Of a DNA stretch of 64,000 nt, positions 53,975-63,321 are shown in pieces (within the stretch, counting starts at the first letter, position 1; each line of letters begins with the position of its first letter). The position numbers and the translations under genes were made by a program. Under the pieces are notes generated by a model that did no database searches, was not told the origin of the DNA, and worked only from the letters and a program-made list of their open reading frames with translations. Origin of the DNA: Sphingomonas cannabina (GTDB lineage Bacteria; Pseudomonadota; Alphaproteobacteria; Sphingomonadales; Sphingomonadaceae); assembly GCF_021391395.1 (NCBI RefSeq), contig NZ_CP090059.1:3333001-3397000 (forward strand). The letters are read 5' to 3'.

Positions 53975-54952
53975 GTGGAATTGATGCCGCTGATGATGCT
54001 CGGGGCCGGCGCGTTCCTGACGCTCGCGGTGCTCGCGATCGCGTTCAGCGGTCCGTCGCCGAGCCGCGTTGCCGCGCGGCGACTGACGAGCATGCGCGAA
54101 CGTCATTCCGGCGGCAATTCCGCGATCGCGATCGAGGCGCAGGTCCGCAAGATATCCGCCAACCGCGCGACCCGGATGGACGAGACCTTCTCGCGGCTGT
54201 TGCCCAATCCGGCGCAGCTCCAGAAGCGCCTCAACATGACCGGCCGCAACTGGACCGTCGGCCGCTATGGCCTGGCGACGCTCACCCTCACCGCCGTCCC
54301 CGCGCTGCTGCTCGCGCTGCGTGGCGCGCCGATCCTGCTCGCGCTGTTCATCGGCCTGTTCTTCGGCGTCGGTCTGCCGCACATGGCCGTCGGCTTCCTC
54401 ATCAAGCGCCGCATCGCCCAGTTCAACGCCAAGTTCCCCGACGCGATCGAGCTGCTGGTGCGCGGCCTGCGCTCGGGCCTACCGATCACCGAGACCATCG
54501 GCGTCGTCGGGCAGGAGGTGCCGGGGCCCGTCGGCGAGGAATTCCGCGCGATCGCGGACCGCATGAAGATCGGCCGGACGATGGACGCGGCGCTGCAGGA
54601 GACCGCCGACCGGCTCGGCACGCCCGAATTCCAGTTCTTCTGCATCACCATCGCGATCCAGCGCGAGACCGGCGGCAACCTCGCCGAGACGCTGTCCAAC
54701 CTCGCCGACGTGCTGCGCAAGCGCGCGCAGATGAAGCTCAAGATCAAGGCGATGTCGTCGGAATCGAAGGCGTCCGCCTACATCATCGGCGCGCTGCCGT
54801 TCATCGTCTTCGGCCTCATCTGGTACATCAACGGCCGCTATATGCAGAATTTCTTCGTCGACGAACGGCTGATGATCGCCGGCGGCGGCGGGCTCGTCTG
54901 GATGGCGATCGGCGCGTTCATCATGCGCAAGATGATCAACTTCGAGATTTGA
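53975..54952 (+). CDS. tadB: Tad pilus inner-membrane platform protein TadB
   Basis: 325 residues from GTG 53975; ATG 53984 is an alternative. GspF-like domain FPDAIELLVRGLRSGLPITE between helices, with membrane segments near 5, 105, 270 and 300. With TadC it forms the platform on which the motor acts. Only 32 bp separate it from cpaE. Confidence 0.93.
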   Translation: MELMPLMMLGAGAFLTLAVLAIAFSGPSPSRVAARRLTSMRERHSGGNSAIAIEAQVRKISANRATRMDETFSRLLPNPAQLQKRLNMTGRNWTVGRYGLATLTLTAVPALLLALRGAPILLALFIGLFFGVGLPHMAVGFLIKRRIAQFNAKFPDAIELLVRGLRSGLPITETIGVVGQEVPGPVGEEFRAIADRMKIGRTMDAALQETADRLGTPEFQFFCITIAIQRETGGNLAETLSNLADVLRKRAQMKLKIKAMSSESKASAYIIGALPFIVFGLIWYINGRYMQNFFVDERLMIAGGGGLVWMAIGAFIMRKMINFEI

Positions 54953-54962
54953 GAACGGCACC

Positions 54963-55961
54963 GTGACCCCTCCTCCCCACAGCCCGACCATCATGGGCAT
55001 CGACGTGATCTGGGCGGCGACCCTGCTCTCGGGCGTCGCTGCGCTGGCAGTCCTGTTCGCGATCTACACCGCCACCACGGTGCGCGACCCGATGGCCAAG
55101 CGCGTCAAGGCGCTCAACGACCGGCGCGAGCAGCTGAAGGCCGGCATTACCGCCTCGACGTCGAAGCGCCGCGCCAAGCTCGTCCAGCGCAACGAGACCA
55201 CCGACCGCATCCGCGCGCTGCTTTCCTCGATGAAGGTGCTGCAGGATTCGCAGATCAAGGACGCACAGCAGAAGCTGCTCCAGGCGGGCATCCGCTCCAA
55301 GGACTGGGCGGTCGCGGTGATCTTCGGCCGGCTCGTGCTGCCGATCGTGCTCGGCGGGCCGATGCTCTACTGGGTCTACGGCACCGATGGGTTTGCCGAC
55401 TGGAGCCCGGTCAAGGCCTATGGCCTGGTCGCCGGCACCTTCATTCTCGCCTACAAGGCGCCCGACCTCTATCTCAAGAACAAGATCGACAAGCGCTCGG
55501 CGGCGATCCGCAAGGGCCTGCCCGACGCGCTCGACCTGCTGGTGATCTGCGCCGAGGCGGGCCTGACCGTCGACGCCGCCTTCCATCGCGTCGCCAAGGA
55601 ACTGGGCCGCGCCTATCCCGAACTGGGCGAGGAATTCTCGCTGACCGCGATCGAGCTGGGCTTCCTCACCGACCGGCGGCAGGCGTTCGAGAATCTCGCG
55701 CATCGCGTCAAGCTCGACGCGATCAAGGGTGTCGTCACCACCATGATCCAGACCGAGAAATACGGCACCCCGCTCGCCTCGGCGCTGCGCGTGCTCTCGG
55801 CCGAGTTCCGTCACGAACGCATGATGCGCGCCGAGGAAAAGGCGGCGCGCCTGCCGGCAATCATGACGGTGCCGCTGATCCTGTTCATCCTGCCGGTGCT
55901 GTTCATCGTGATCCTGGGCCCGGCGGCCTGCTCGATCAGCGACGCGCTGATCGCCAAGTAA
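54963..55961 (+). CDS. tadC: Tad pilus inner-membrane platform protein TadC
   Basis: 332 residues from GTG 54963 (GAGAACGG upstream); ATG 54993 (MGIDVIWAATL) is the alternative. GspF-like domain GLPDALDLLVICAEAGLTVD and C-terminal helices VPLILFILPVLFIVILGPAA. Last gene of the Tad locus in this window. No tadD/E/F or pilin follows; a convergent HD-GYP gene does. Confidence 0.93.
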   Translation: MTPPPHSPTIMGIDVIWAATLLSGVAALAVLFAIYTATTVRDPMAKRVKALNDRREQLKAGITASTSKRRAKLVQRNETTDRIRALLSSMKVLQDSQIKDAQQKLLQAGIRSKDWAVAVIFGRLVLPIVLGGPMLYWVYGTDGFADWSPVKAYGLVAGTFILAYKAPDLYLKNKIDKRSAAIRKGLPDALDLLVICAEAGLTVDAAFHRVAKELGRAYPELGEEFSLTAIELGFLTDRRQAFENLAHRVKLDAIKGVVTTMIQTEKYGTPLASALRVLSAEFRHERMMRAEEKAARLPAIMTVPLILFILPVLFIVILGPAACSISDALIAK

Positions 55962-56068
55962 GGCGATCGGGGAGATCCGTTCCAACTATAACCCTGTCTC
56001 ATGATGGGTGACGACGAAGAAAAAGCGGACGTTACCGCGGGGAGCGCCGACTGCACCGCCCTCCCGGA

Positions 56069-57223
56069 TCACGCGGCCAGGCCGCACTCCCGGCCATGCG
56101 CCAGCAGGCGATCGCGCAGCGCCTCCCACTCCTCCGGCGACCAGCGGTGGGGCCGTTCGATCGCGACGATCGGATCGAACGCCGTATCGATCCGCTCATA
56201 GGGCACCGCTCGGCTGGTCGCGTTGCAGTGGAAGGTGAGCACCGGCGGGGTCGCGGTGCTGCCACCCCCGCCGTCGAGCACCACCGCCAGCCGGTCGCTC
56301 GCCAGCCGTACCAGCGTGCCGGCGGGAAAGGCGCCGACCAGCCGGCGGAACGCCAGAAACATGCGCCGGTCGAAATGCCCCTCGACCCCGGTCATCCACT
56401 CCAGTGCCTGCGCCGGCGACCAGCTGTCCTTGTAGGGCCGGGCCGAGGTGATCGCGTCATAGACATCGCAGATCGCGGCGATGCGCGCGAAGACGCTGAG
56501 CTCTTCGCCCGCCAGCCCCTCCGGATAGCCGGTGCCGTTGAACCGCTCGTGATGGTGAAGGCAGACATCGAGCACGATCGGCGCGTCGCAGCCGCAGCGC
56601 TTGAGCAGCGCGTGGCCCAGCGCCGGATGCGTGACGATCGTCGCCCGCTCGTCGTCGGTGAGCGGCCCGGCCTTGTCGAGCACCGCCACCGGCACGCGCG
56701 CCTTGCCGATGTCGTGCAGCAGGCCGGCGAGCGCGATCTCGTTGATGAGCGATTCGTCGATGTCGAGCTCGCGCGCCAGCCCGACCATGAAGGCGCACAC
56801 ACCGACCGAATGCACATAGGTATAGTCGTGGCGGGACCTGAGCCGCGTCAGCCCGGTGATCGCGAAGGGATTGCGCAGCATCGAGCTCGCGATCTCCTCC
56901 GCCACGTCGGCGAGCGTGTCGAGCGGCAGGCTGCGGCCGAAGCGAACCTCGTCGAATGTCTCGATCAGCGCGGTGCGTGAGCGCTCGACGATCGCCTCGG
57001 CCTGCTTGCGTTCGACCGCGAAACTGGTCGGGCGGGTGGAGGGCTTGCGCTTGACCGGACCGCGCTGGCGCGTAGGGCGCGGTTCCTGCTCGCCGCCGAA
57101 GCGCGACAGCTCCGGGCGCCAATCGCTCTCGAGCAGAATCTGCTGCGTTGCCGCCGGTCCGCCGGAGGAAACCCTGTCCCCCTTGCGGCGCCTCGGTGTC
57201 ATTGGTGCCGGCCCGCGTTCCAT
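56069..57223 (-). CDS. HD-GYP domain cyclic-di-GMP phosphodiesterase
   Basis: 384 residues from ATG 57223; ATG 57202 is a second choice. A basic, low-complexity N-terminus of about 75 residues precedes the HD-GYP domain: HSVGVCAFMVGLAREL, LLHDIGKARVPVAVLD and HHERFNGTGYPEGLAG, all metal and GYP residues present. It should hydrolyse cyclic-di-GMP. Located beside the Tad pilus locus, a c-di-GMP-linked surface system, although they are convergent and not one operon. Confidence 0.92.
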   Translation of the reverse strand: MERGPAPMTPRRRKGDRVSSGGPAATQQILLESDWRPELSRFGGEQEPRPTRQRGPVKRKPSTRPTSFAVERKQAEAIVERSRTALIETFDEVRFGRSLPLDTLADVAEEIASSMLRNPFAITGLTRLRSRHDYTYVHSVGVCAFMVGLARELDIDESLINEIALAGLLHDIGKARVPVAVLDKAGPLTDDERATIVTHPALGHALLKRCGCDAPIVLDVCLHHHERFNGTGYPEGLAGEELSVFARIAAICDVYDAITSARPYKDSWSPAQALEWMTGVEGHFDRRMFLAFRRLVGAFPAGTLVRLASDRLAVVLDGGGGSTATPPVLTFHCNATSRAVPYERIDTAFDPIVAIERPHRWSPEEWEALRDRLLAHGRECGLAA

Positions 57224-57352
57224 CCAGCCTCCCCCGCCGTGGACGCGGAGGCTAGCAAGCGATGGATTAAGAAATATCCAATCAGCCGGTGAGGGACGGT
57301 AACGGGCGGCCGCCGGCGGCGAGGAGGGAGGAGCCGGCGACCGCCCGCGACG

Positions 57353-57607
57353 TCACGCCGCCTTGGAACCCGGCGTGCCGCACTTCACGAACTTGCCGCC
57401 CAGCCGGCAGCGGGCCGGCGACGCCTTGGCGGTCTTGGCGGGCATCGTTCTTGCCGCCGTCATCGTCTTCGTGGCCTTCACGGTCTTTGCCGCCGCCGTG
57501 GGACAGCGCACGAACTTGCCGTGCGCATCGCGGCACGGCGCAGCAAAGGCCGGCGCGCCGGCGAAGAGCATCGCGGACGCGGCGGCAATCAGGAGCGAAC
57601 GGGTCAT
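57353..57607 (-). CDS. Small secreted Cys/Lys-rich protein
   Basis: 84 residues from ATG 57607 with GAGGAGAC upstream. Signal peptide LLIAAASAMLFAGAPAFA; mature part starts APCRDAHGKFVRCP and ends ARCRLGGKFVKCGTP, two copies of a C-R-x-GKFV-x-C unit joined by an Ala/Lys/Thr linker. Each unit could form a disulphide hairpin. No named family recognised. Confidence 0.8.
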   Translation of the reverse strand: MTRSLLIAAASAMLFAGAPAFAAPCRDAHGKFVRCPTAAAKTVKATKTMTAARTMPAKTAKASPARCRLGGKFVKCGTPGSKAA

Positions 57608-57716
57608 CGACAGTCTCCTCGGCCGAGGATCGGCCATGGGGCGGACTATCGGACAGCGCGCATGGCGTGCCGGTGACGGGGCGATGAAAAAGCCGTCATG
57701 GAAGGGGATGTTGCCG

Positions 57717-57790
57717 TGGAGCGGGTAGCGGGAATCGAACCCGCGTATTCAGCTTGGAAGGCTGCTGCACTACCATTGTGCTATACCCGC
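57717..57790 (-). tRNA. tRNA-Gly (anticodon TCC)
   Basis: 74 nt with CCA encoded. Acceptor GCGGGTA/TACCCGC, D-arm GCAC/GTGC, anticodon loop CTTCCAA giving TCC, T-arm GCGGG-TTCGATT-CCCGC. The first anticodon-stem pair is a G-A mismatch; the other four pairs are normal. Confidence 0.95.
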
Positions 57791-57886
57791 CCACCGGCAG
57801 ACGGCGGGAATTAGCCCGCGTCATTGCCGGATTCAACCCGCAAGACCTTTGCATCGCACCGGTCGAGCGAATAGAGAGCGCGACCC

Positions 57887-59215
57887 ATGGCGCGCGTCAC
57901 CACTCCCAACCGCATCCGCGGCACCCAGGACATCTTCGGCGAGGACCAGCGGCGGTTCGCGCACGTGCTGGAGACGTTCGACCGCGTGCGGCGGCTCTAC
58001 GGCTTCCAGCGCGTCGAGATTCCGATCTTCGAGGACACGCAGGTCTTCGCCCGCTCGATCGGCGAGACCACCGACGTCGTGTCGAAGGAGATGTATACTT
58101 TCGCCGACAAGGGCGGCGATTCGATCACGCTCAGGCCCGAGTTCACCGCCGGCATCTGCCGCGCCTACCTGACCGAGGGTTGGCAGCAGTACGCGCCGCT
58201 CAAGCTCGTCGCGTCGGGCCCGGTGTTCCGCTATGAGCGCCCGCAGAAAGGCCGCTACCGGCAATTCCACCAGATCGACGCCGAGGTGATCGGCGCCGCC
58301 GAGCCGCAAGCCGACGTCGAGCTGCTCGCCCTCGCCGACCAGCTCCTGCACGAATTGGGCATCGCCGAGGGCGTGACCCTCCAGCTCAACACGCTGGGCG
58401 ATGCCGAGACGCGCGACGCCTGGCGCACGGCGCTGGTCGCGCATTTCGAGCAGCACCGTGGTGAGCTGTCGGAGGACAGCCTGACTCGGCTGGAGAAGAA
58501 CCCGCTGCGCATCCTCGACAGCAAGGACCCGCGCGACCGCCCGATCGCGGACGCGGCGCCGGGGATCGACGACTTCCTGACCAGCGAGGCCGGCGCCTTC
58601 TTCGAGAGCGTGACCAGCGGTCTCGACGCGGCCGGGGTGAAATGGACCCGCAACGCGCGGCTGGTCCGCGGCCTCGACTATTACCGCCACACCGCCTTCG
58701 AGTTCGTCACCGATCGGCTCGGCGCGCAGGGCACGGTGCTGGCCGGCGGCCGCTATGACGGACTGATCGAAAGCCTCGGCGGCCCGGCGACGCCGGGTGT
58801 GGGCTGGGCGGCGGGAGTCGAGCGGCTGGCGATGCTGATTGGGGAGCCGACGACACAGGCTGTTGATGCCGTCGTCATTCCACTCGGACCGGCAGCCGAG
58901 GCGAGAGCTCAAGGTATCGTAGCCGAGTTGCGTCGCGCGGGAATCGCCGCGGACATGGCATTCCGCGGCAATATGAAGCGTCGGTTGTCCAAAGCAAATG
59001 AGCAAGGGGCAGAATTTGCCCTGATCCTCGGTGACGACGAGCTGGCGACCAACAGGATCGTTGTGCGAAACCTCAAGGAAGGACAGCAAGCGACGACCTC
59101 AATCGACAATATCGGTAAGGTGCCGCTTTCGCTTCTTTGGCAGATACCTACCGGTGGTCAGGCCGACGCCGCCGCGCATCCTATCGGACGGCTATTGGCG
59201 GAGAAGCCAGAATGA
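57887..59215 (+). CDS. hisS: Histidyl-tRNA synthetase
   Basis: 442 residues. Class II motifs: motif 1 region [15 protein letters not shown], motif 2 [16 protein letters not shown], histidine-A motif [15 protein letters not shown] and motif 3 [14 protein letters not shown]. The C-terminal anticodon-binding domain follows. The last 360 bases (from about 58855) use clearly less GC-rich codons than the rest, as if a different allele had replaced them. A 25-bp gap separates it from prfA. Confidence 0.97.
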   Translation: MARVTTPNRIRGTQDIFGEDQRRFAHVLETFDRVRRLYGFQRVEIPIFEDTQVFARSIGETTDVVSKEMYTFADKGGDSITLRPEFTAGICRAYLTEGWQQYAPLKLVASGPVFRYERPQKGRYRQFHQIDAEVIGAAEPQADVELLALADQLLHELGIAEGVTLQLNTLGDAETRDAWRTALVAHFEQHRGELSEDSLTRLEKNPLRILDSKDPRDRPIADAAPGIDDFLTSEAGAFFESVTSGLDAAGVKWTRNARLVRGLDYYRHTAFEFVTDRLGAQGTVLAGGRYDGLIESLGGPATPGVGWAAGVERLAMLIGEPTTQAVDAVVIPLGPAAEARAQGIVAELRRAGIAADMAFRGNMKRRLSKANEQGAEFALILGDDELATNRIVVRNLKEGQQATTSIDNIGKVPLSLLWQIPTGGQADAAAHPIGRLLAEKPE

Positions 59216-59240
59216 TCCGTTCCGCCGGGGCGGAGGTATA

Positions 59241-60311
59241 ATGCGCATCCCCGCCGACCGTATCGCGCAGATCGAGGCGCGGCGTGACGAACTGCAGGCG
59301 ATGATGGCGACCGGCGACCTTCCCGGCGACCGTTTCGTCCAGGTCTCGAAGGAATATGCCGAGCTCGAGCCCGTCGCCCTCGCCGCTGCCGAGGTGCGCC
59401 GGCTGCGCGCCGAGGCGGACAGCCTCGCCTTCATGGCGCAGGACGGCGACGACGAGCTGCGCGCGATGGCGGTCGAGGAGCTGCACCTCAACAAGACCGC
59501 GCTGGAGGTGGCCGAGCGCAACCTCGCCCTCGCTCTCCTTCCCCGCGACGTCGCCGACGAGCGCGCGGCGATGCTCGAGATCCGCGCCGGCACCGGCGGC
59601 GACGAGGCGGCGCTGTTCGCCGGCGACCTGCTGCGCATGTACCAGCGCTATGCCGACCGCCAGGGCTGGAAGGTCGAGCTGATCTCCGCCTCCCCCTCCG
59701 AGGCCGGCGGCTACAAGGAGGTGATCGCCTCGGTCGAAGGCAAGGGCGTGTTCGCGAAGTTGAAGTTCGAGAGCGGCGTCCACCGCGTCCAGCGCGTGCC
59801 GGTGACCGAGAGCGGCGGCCGCATCCACACCTCCGCCGCCACCGTTGCGGTGCTGCCGGAGGCCGAGGACGTCGACGTCCAGATCGACGACAAGGACCTG
59901 CGCGTCGACATCTACCGCTCGTCAGGCGCGGGCGGACAGCACGTCAACACCACCGACTCCGCGATCCGCATCACCCATATCCCGACCGGCATCGTCGTCA
60001 TCCAGCAGGACGAGCGCAGCCAGCACAAGAACCGCGCCAAGGCGATGAAGGTCCTGCGCACCCGCCTCTACGAGGCCGAGCGCGAGCGGCTCGCCGCCGA
60101 GCGCTCGGGCACGCGCCGGGCGATGGTTGGCTCGGGCGACCGTTCCGAGCGCATCCGCACCTACAATTTCCCCCAGGGCCGCGTCACCGACCACCGCATC
60201 AACCTCACACTCCACCGCTTGCCGGAGATTCTGGAAGGCGAGATGGACGAGCTGGTCGGCGCCCTCGTCGCCGAGGACGAAGCCGAGCGGCTGGCGAGTT
60301 TGGATGGCTGA
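59241..60311 (+). CDS. prfA: Peptide chain release factor 1
   Basis: 356 residues from ATG 59241 with a GGAGG site. The PVT anticodon tripeptide ([15 protein letters not shown]) recognises UAA/UAG and the GGQ motif is in [13 protein letters not shown]. It ends in ATGGCTGA, where the prmC start overlaps. PrmC methylates the GGQ glutamine of this protein, so coupling makes biological sense. Confidence 0.97.
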   Translation: MRIPADRIAQIEARRDELQAMMATGDLPGDRFVQVSKEYAELEPVALAAAEVRRLRAEADSLAFMAQDGDDELRAMAVEELHLNKTALEVAERNLALALLPRDVADERAAMLEIRAGTGGDEAALFAGDLLRMYQRYADRQGWKVELISASPSEAGGYKEVIASVEGKGVFAKLKFESGVHRVQRVPVTESGGRIHTSAATVAVLPEAEDVDVQIDDKDLRVDIYRSSGAGGQHVNTTDSAIRITHIPTGIVVIQQDERSQHKNRAKAMKVLRTRLYEAERERLAAERSGTRRAMVGSGDRSERIRTYNFPQGRVTDHRINLTLHRLPEILEGEMDELVGALVAEDEAERLASLDG

Positions 60312-61239
60312 AGAACAGGATAAGCCCCTCCCCTTCAGGGGAGGGGTTGGGGGTGGGGCGGTGCCCCAAGCGATATCGCCTGAGGATAGGCCCCACCCCA
60401 ACCCCTCCCCTGAAGGGGAGGGGCTTGCGCGGGAAGCGATCGCCCGCGCCGCCGAGCAATTCACCTTCTCCGAAACCCCTCGCCTCGATGCCGAGCTGCT
60501 GATGGCGCACGCCCTCGGCACCACTCGCGACGAGATGCTGCTCCGTGGCCTGATCGACACCCCCGCCCCGCCCGCTTTCGCCGAGCTGGCCGCCCGCCGC
60601 GCCGCGCACGAACCCATCGCCTATATCCTCGGCAAGCGCGATTTCTGGACGATCGAGCTTCAGGTCGGCCCCGGCGCCCTCGTACCGCGGGCCGACAGCG
60701 AGACGCTGATCGAGGCGGCCGTCGATCACTTCAAGGGAACCCCGGGCCCCGCACGCGTGCTCGACCTCGGCACCGGCCCCGGCACGCTGCTGCTGGCGGC
60801 GCTCGCCGAATGGCCGCAGGCGGCCGGCCTCGGCGTCGATTCGTCCTCCCGCGCGCTCACCTGGGCGTGGCGCAACGTCGCCTCGCTCGGGATGAGCGGC
60901 CGCGCACGCTTCGTCCTCGGCGATTGGGCGGCGCGAATCGCGGACTCTTTCGATCTAATCCTCGCCAATCCGCCCTATATCGGGACAGCCGAACCCCTTC
61001 CCGCCGAGGTGCGCGAGCATGAACCCGCCTCGGCTCTGTTCGCCGGCGCAGACGGGCTCGATGCCTATCGCGCGATCGTACCGCATCTCCCGCGCCTGCT
61101 CGCCCCCGGCGGCGTGGCGATCCTCGAGATCGGCTGGACCCAGGCCGACACAGTCACCGCGCTCGTCGAGACGCAGGGCCTCGCCGCCACCCTCCGCCGC
61201 GACCTCGCCGGTCATCCGCGGGCTATCCTCGCCGCTTGA
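60304..61239 (+). CDS. prmC: Release-factor glutamine methyltransferase with in-frame repeat insertion
   Basis: 311 residues from ATG 60304, overlapping the prfA stop by 8 bp. SAM motif I is [16 protein letters not shown] and the catalytic NPPY is in [10 protein letters not shown]; the N-terminal helical domain ([30 protein letters not shown]) matches E. coli PrmC, which begins about five residues before that helix. Codons 7-41 are a complete family C palindromic repeat, 105 bp, in frame and without stop, encoding [16 protein letters not shown]... and ending SPEGEGL. The extra 35 residues lie at the very N-terminus, outside the catalytic domain. No better start follows the repeat. Confidence 0.93.
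   Translation: MAEEQDKPLPFRGGVGGGAVPQAISPEDRPHPNPSPEGEGLAREAIARAAEQFTFSETPRLDAELLMAHALGTTRDEMLLRGLIDTPAPPAFAELAARRAAHEPIAYILGKRDFWTIELQVGPGALVPRADSETLIEAAVDHFKGTPGPARVLDLGTGPGTLLLAALAEWPQAAGLGVDSSSRALTWAWRNVASLGMSGRARFVLGDWAARIADSFDLILANPPYIGTAEPLPAEVREHEPASALFAGADGLDAYRAIVPHLPRLLAPGGVAILEIGWTQADTVTALVETQGLAATLRRDLAGHPRAILAA
60322..60426. repeat. Palindromic repeat, family C copy 2, inside the prmC reading frame
   Basis: 105 bp with the same AAGCCCCTCCCCTTCAGGGG end and complement as copy 1 at 36784. Its length is a multiple of three and it is read through as 35 codons of prmC. No target-site duplication was recognised by eye. Confidence 0.93.
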
Positions 61240-61401
61240 AACCGCCGTACCGCGACCCAATATTCCGCTTGGCGATCGGTGCCGCAGCCGCTAAGGCATT
61301 TCGCGGGGCAGGCACCTTCGACCAGCTTTTGAAAGCAGAGGCGCTCGCCCAATCAAGTCATGAAGCCGCTGCAGTCCGGCGGCCAATGGCGGGGCGCTGA
61401 T

Positions 61402-61420
61402 CCGCCGGATCGTCCGGCGG
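61402..61420. other. Strong hairpin in the leader of the DUF4167 gene
   Basis: CCGCCGGA and TCCGGCGG pair perfectly around a 3-nt loop, about 82 bp before the start codon. The 263-bp region 61240-61502 has no gene and is otherwise unassigned; a regulatory leader or small RNA are possible. No T-run follows, so it is not a terminator. Confidence 0.4.
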
Positions 61421-61502
61421 CGCCCGGGGGGTGTTGTCATGCGCCCGCAATGCCCGTGAACGGGTCTGGCGGGGGCCAGTTGCAAGGACAGGACAGACTA
61501 AA

Positions 61503-62297
61503 TTGATCAATAATCGTCAGGCCGGCCGCCGTCGCGGCCGTGGCGGGCAGCGCTCAGGGAATAATCCGGGGCGCCCGGACAACGGCAACCGCATCGACAA
61601 CCGCGCGCGCGGCAACGCGGCGCAGCTTCTCGAGAAATACAAGAATCTCGCGCGCGACGCGCAGATGAGCGGCGACCGCGTCAACACCGAATATTACCTC
61701 CAGTTCGCGGACCATTATTTCCGCGTGCTCAACGAGAGCCGCGCGCGCTTCGAGGAGAACCGCCGCCAGCGCGAGGACGCCGAGGGCGAGGAGGACGAGG
61801 AGTTCGGCTTCGAGGGCGAGCCTGCGACCGCGGACGCCTATCAGGGCCAGGATCGCGACAATCGCGAGAATCGTGAGCCGCGCGGCGACCGTGAGAACCG
61901 CGGACAGCGCGAGTTCCGTCGCGACCGTGAGCCCCGCGAGGTGCGCGAGCCGCGCAACGGCTATGCCAGCCATGGCAACGGCAACGGCTACGCCAACGGC
62001 TTCGATGTCGCTGCCGACGAGCGGGCGCCGGTCGCCGAGGCGCGTCCTGCTCCTACCGCTGCCGCGGACGAGCCGCACGACGAGGCCCCCGCCCCTGCCC
62101 CCGAGCGGCCGCGCCGCGGCCGCCCGCGCAAGACGCCGGTCGAGGCCGAGGCAGCGGAGCCCAGCATGTTCGACGTCGACCGCCTGCCGCCGTCGCTGTC
62201 GACCGAATCCAACGGCGCGGACGAGCCGGCGGAGGAGCGGCCCCGCCGCACCCGCCGCCGCCGCACCAGCGACGAGGAGGCCACGCCGACGGCGTGA
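61503..62297 (+). CDS. DUF4167 domain protein
   Basis: 264 residues from TTG 61503 (LINNRQAGRR, the usual family start MINNRQ). DUF4167 core: NGNRIDNRARGNAAQLLEKY, KNLARDAQMSGDRVNTEYYL, QFADHYFRVL. The rest is a long disordered region of NREN/DREPR-type charged repeats and a C-terminal RRTRRRRT tract. The family is restricted to alphaproteobacteria and is often next to prmC; an RNA-binding role has been suggested by its basic composition. It has an intrinsic terminator. Confidence 0.9.
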   Translation: MINNRQAGRRRGRGGQRSGNNPGRPDNGNRIDNRARGNAAQLLEKYKNLARDAQMSGDRVNTEYYLQFADHYFRVLNESRARFEENRRQREDAEGEEDEEFGFEGEPATADAYQGQDRDNRENREPRGDRENRGQREFRRDREPREVREPRNGYASHGNGNGYANGFDVAADERAPVAEARPAPTAAADEPHDEAPAPAPERPRRGRPRKTPVEAEAAEPSMFDVDRLPPSLSTESNGADEPAEERPRRTRRRRTSDEEATPTA

Positions 62298-62323
62298 CCG
62301 GCGACATCGCCAAGTCAAGTAGA

Positions 62324-62354
62324 GGGCGGGATTCAGCCGAATCCCGCCCTTTTT
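62324..62354 (+). terminator. Intrinsic terminator after the DUF4167 gene
   Basis: GGGCGGGATTC and GAATCCCGCCC form a perfect 11-bp stem with a 4-nt loop, followed by TTTTTCTTTT. Ends the prfA-prmC-DUF4167 transcript. Confidence 0.95.
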
Positions 62355-62363
62355 CTTTTCAGG

Positions 62364-62485
62364 TCCTCCCCGGCACGGGGAGGGGGACCGCCGAAGGCGG
62401 TGGAGGGGGCTCGCCCCAAACGACGTCGCCTGCCGCGCTCCCCCTCCACCAGCTGCGCTGGTCCCCCTCCCCGTGCCGGGGAGGA
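62364..62485. repeat. Palindromic intergenic repeat, family B copy 3
   Basis: About 122 bp with TCCTCCCCGGCACGGGGAGG at the left and its complement at the right. It lies between the terminator and the membrane-protein stop. Confidence 0.9.
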
Positions 62486-62486
62486 A

Positions 62487-62804
62487 CTAGGAGTCCCCGT
62501 TTTTCCACGCCTGCGCATCCTCGCCCAGGTCGGCCCGTTCGACCTCCTCGTCATGTCCGGTGCCGGAGCTCAGGAACACCAGCCCCATCAACGCCGCCGC
62601 CATCAGGACGGTGAAGCCCACCCCCAGCGCGGTCGCGATCGCGACGTGGATCGGGAGCGGCCCGACCCACCACCACAGCACCGCCACCGCCACGCCCGCC
62701 GCCACCGCGGCGACCAGCGCCATCCAACCCAGCAGCCGCCGATAACGCGCCCAGGCGAAGGCGGCATAGTCGGGATCGTCGAGGCCGCCCGGAGGTTTCT
62801 CCAT
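62487..62804 (-). CDS. Hypothetical two-helix membrane protein
   Basis: 105 residues. N-terminal MEKPPGGLDDPDYAAFAWAR, then hydrophobic helices LGWMALVAAVAAGVAVAVLW and VAIATALGVGFTVLMAAALM, and an acidic C-terminus (GHDEEVERADLGEDAQAW). Divergent from the CBS protein gene. The short-proline start resembles small inner-membrane proteins found in sphingomonads; no function known. Confidence 0.8.
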   Translation of the reverse strand: MEKPPGGLDDPDYAAFAWARYRRLLGWMALVAAVAAGVAVAVLWWWVGPLPIHVAIATALGVGFTVLMAAALMGLVFLSSGTGHDEEVERADLGEDAQAWKNGDS

Positions 62805-62867
62805 CGCTTCCCATTGCGCGTGATTCGTGGGACACTCAAGCAGATAGGCTGATTAGGAGAGAAGGCG

Positions 62868-63296
62868 ATGACGATCGCGGCAATCCTGGGCGGCAAGGGG
62901 CATGAGGTGGTGTCGGTCAGCGGCGACACGCCGGTCTCCGACGTGGTCGCGCTGCTCGCCGAGCGGCGGATCGGGGCGGTTCCGGTGGTCGACGGCGGCC
63001 AGGTCGCCGGCATCTTCTCCGAACGTGACGTGATCCACGCGCTCGCCGCGGAGGGTGCGGGAGCGCTCGACCGACCGGTGCGCGAGCGGATGACGTCGCC
63101 CGCGCTGACGGTGCGGCCGGACGAGCCGGTACTCGGCGCGCTGTCGCTGATGACGCGACGCCGCATCCGCCACCTGCCGGTGGTCGACAGCGGCCGCATG
63201 GTGGGCTTCGTGTCGATCGGCGACCTAGTCAAATACCGCATCGACCGCATCGAATCCGAGGCCAATGCGATGCGCGAATATATCCAGACGGCTTGA
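62868..63296 (+). CDS. CBS-domain pair protein
   Basis: 142 residues holding two CBS domains and nothing else: VSVSGDTPVSDVVALLAERR with GAVPVVDGGQVAGIFSERDV, and LTVRPDEPVLGALSLMTRRR with IRHLPVVDSGRMVGFVSIGD. Such proteins bind adenosine nucleotides and regulate partners; the partner is unknown. Confidence 0.93.
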   Translation: MTIAAILGGKGHEVVSVSGDTPVSDVVALLAERRIGAVPVVDGGQVAGIFSERDVIHALAAEGAGALDRPVRERMTSPALTVRPDEPVLGALSLMTRRRIRHLPVVDSGRMVGFVSIGDLVKYRIDRIESEANAMREYIQTA

Positions 63297-63321
63297 TGGG
63301 AGTCCCAGCAAACCGCCTCCC

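Noticed and set aside
60127..60303. Longer prmC start inside prfA
   Set aside because: It would overlap prfA by 185 bp with no ribosome-binding site; the ATGGCTGA overlap is the natural coupled start.
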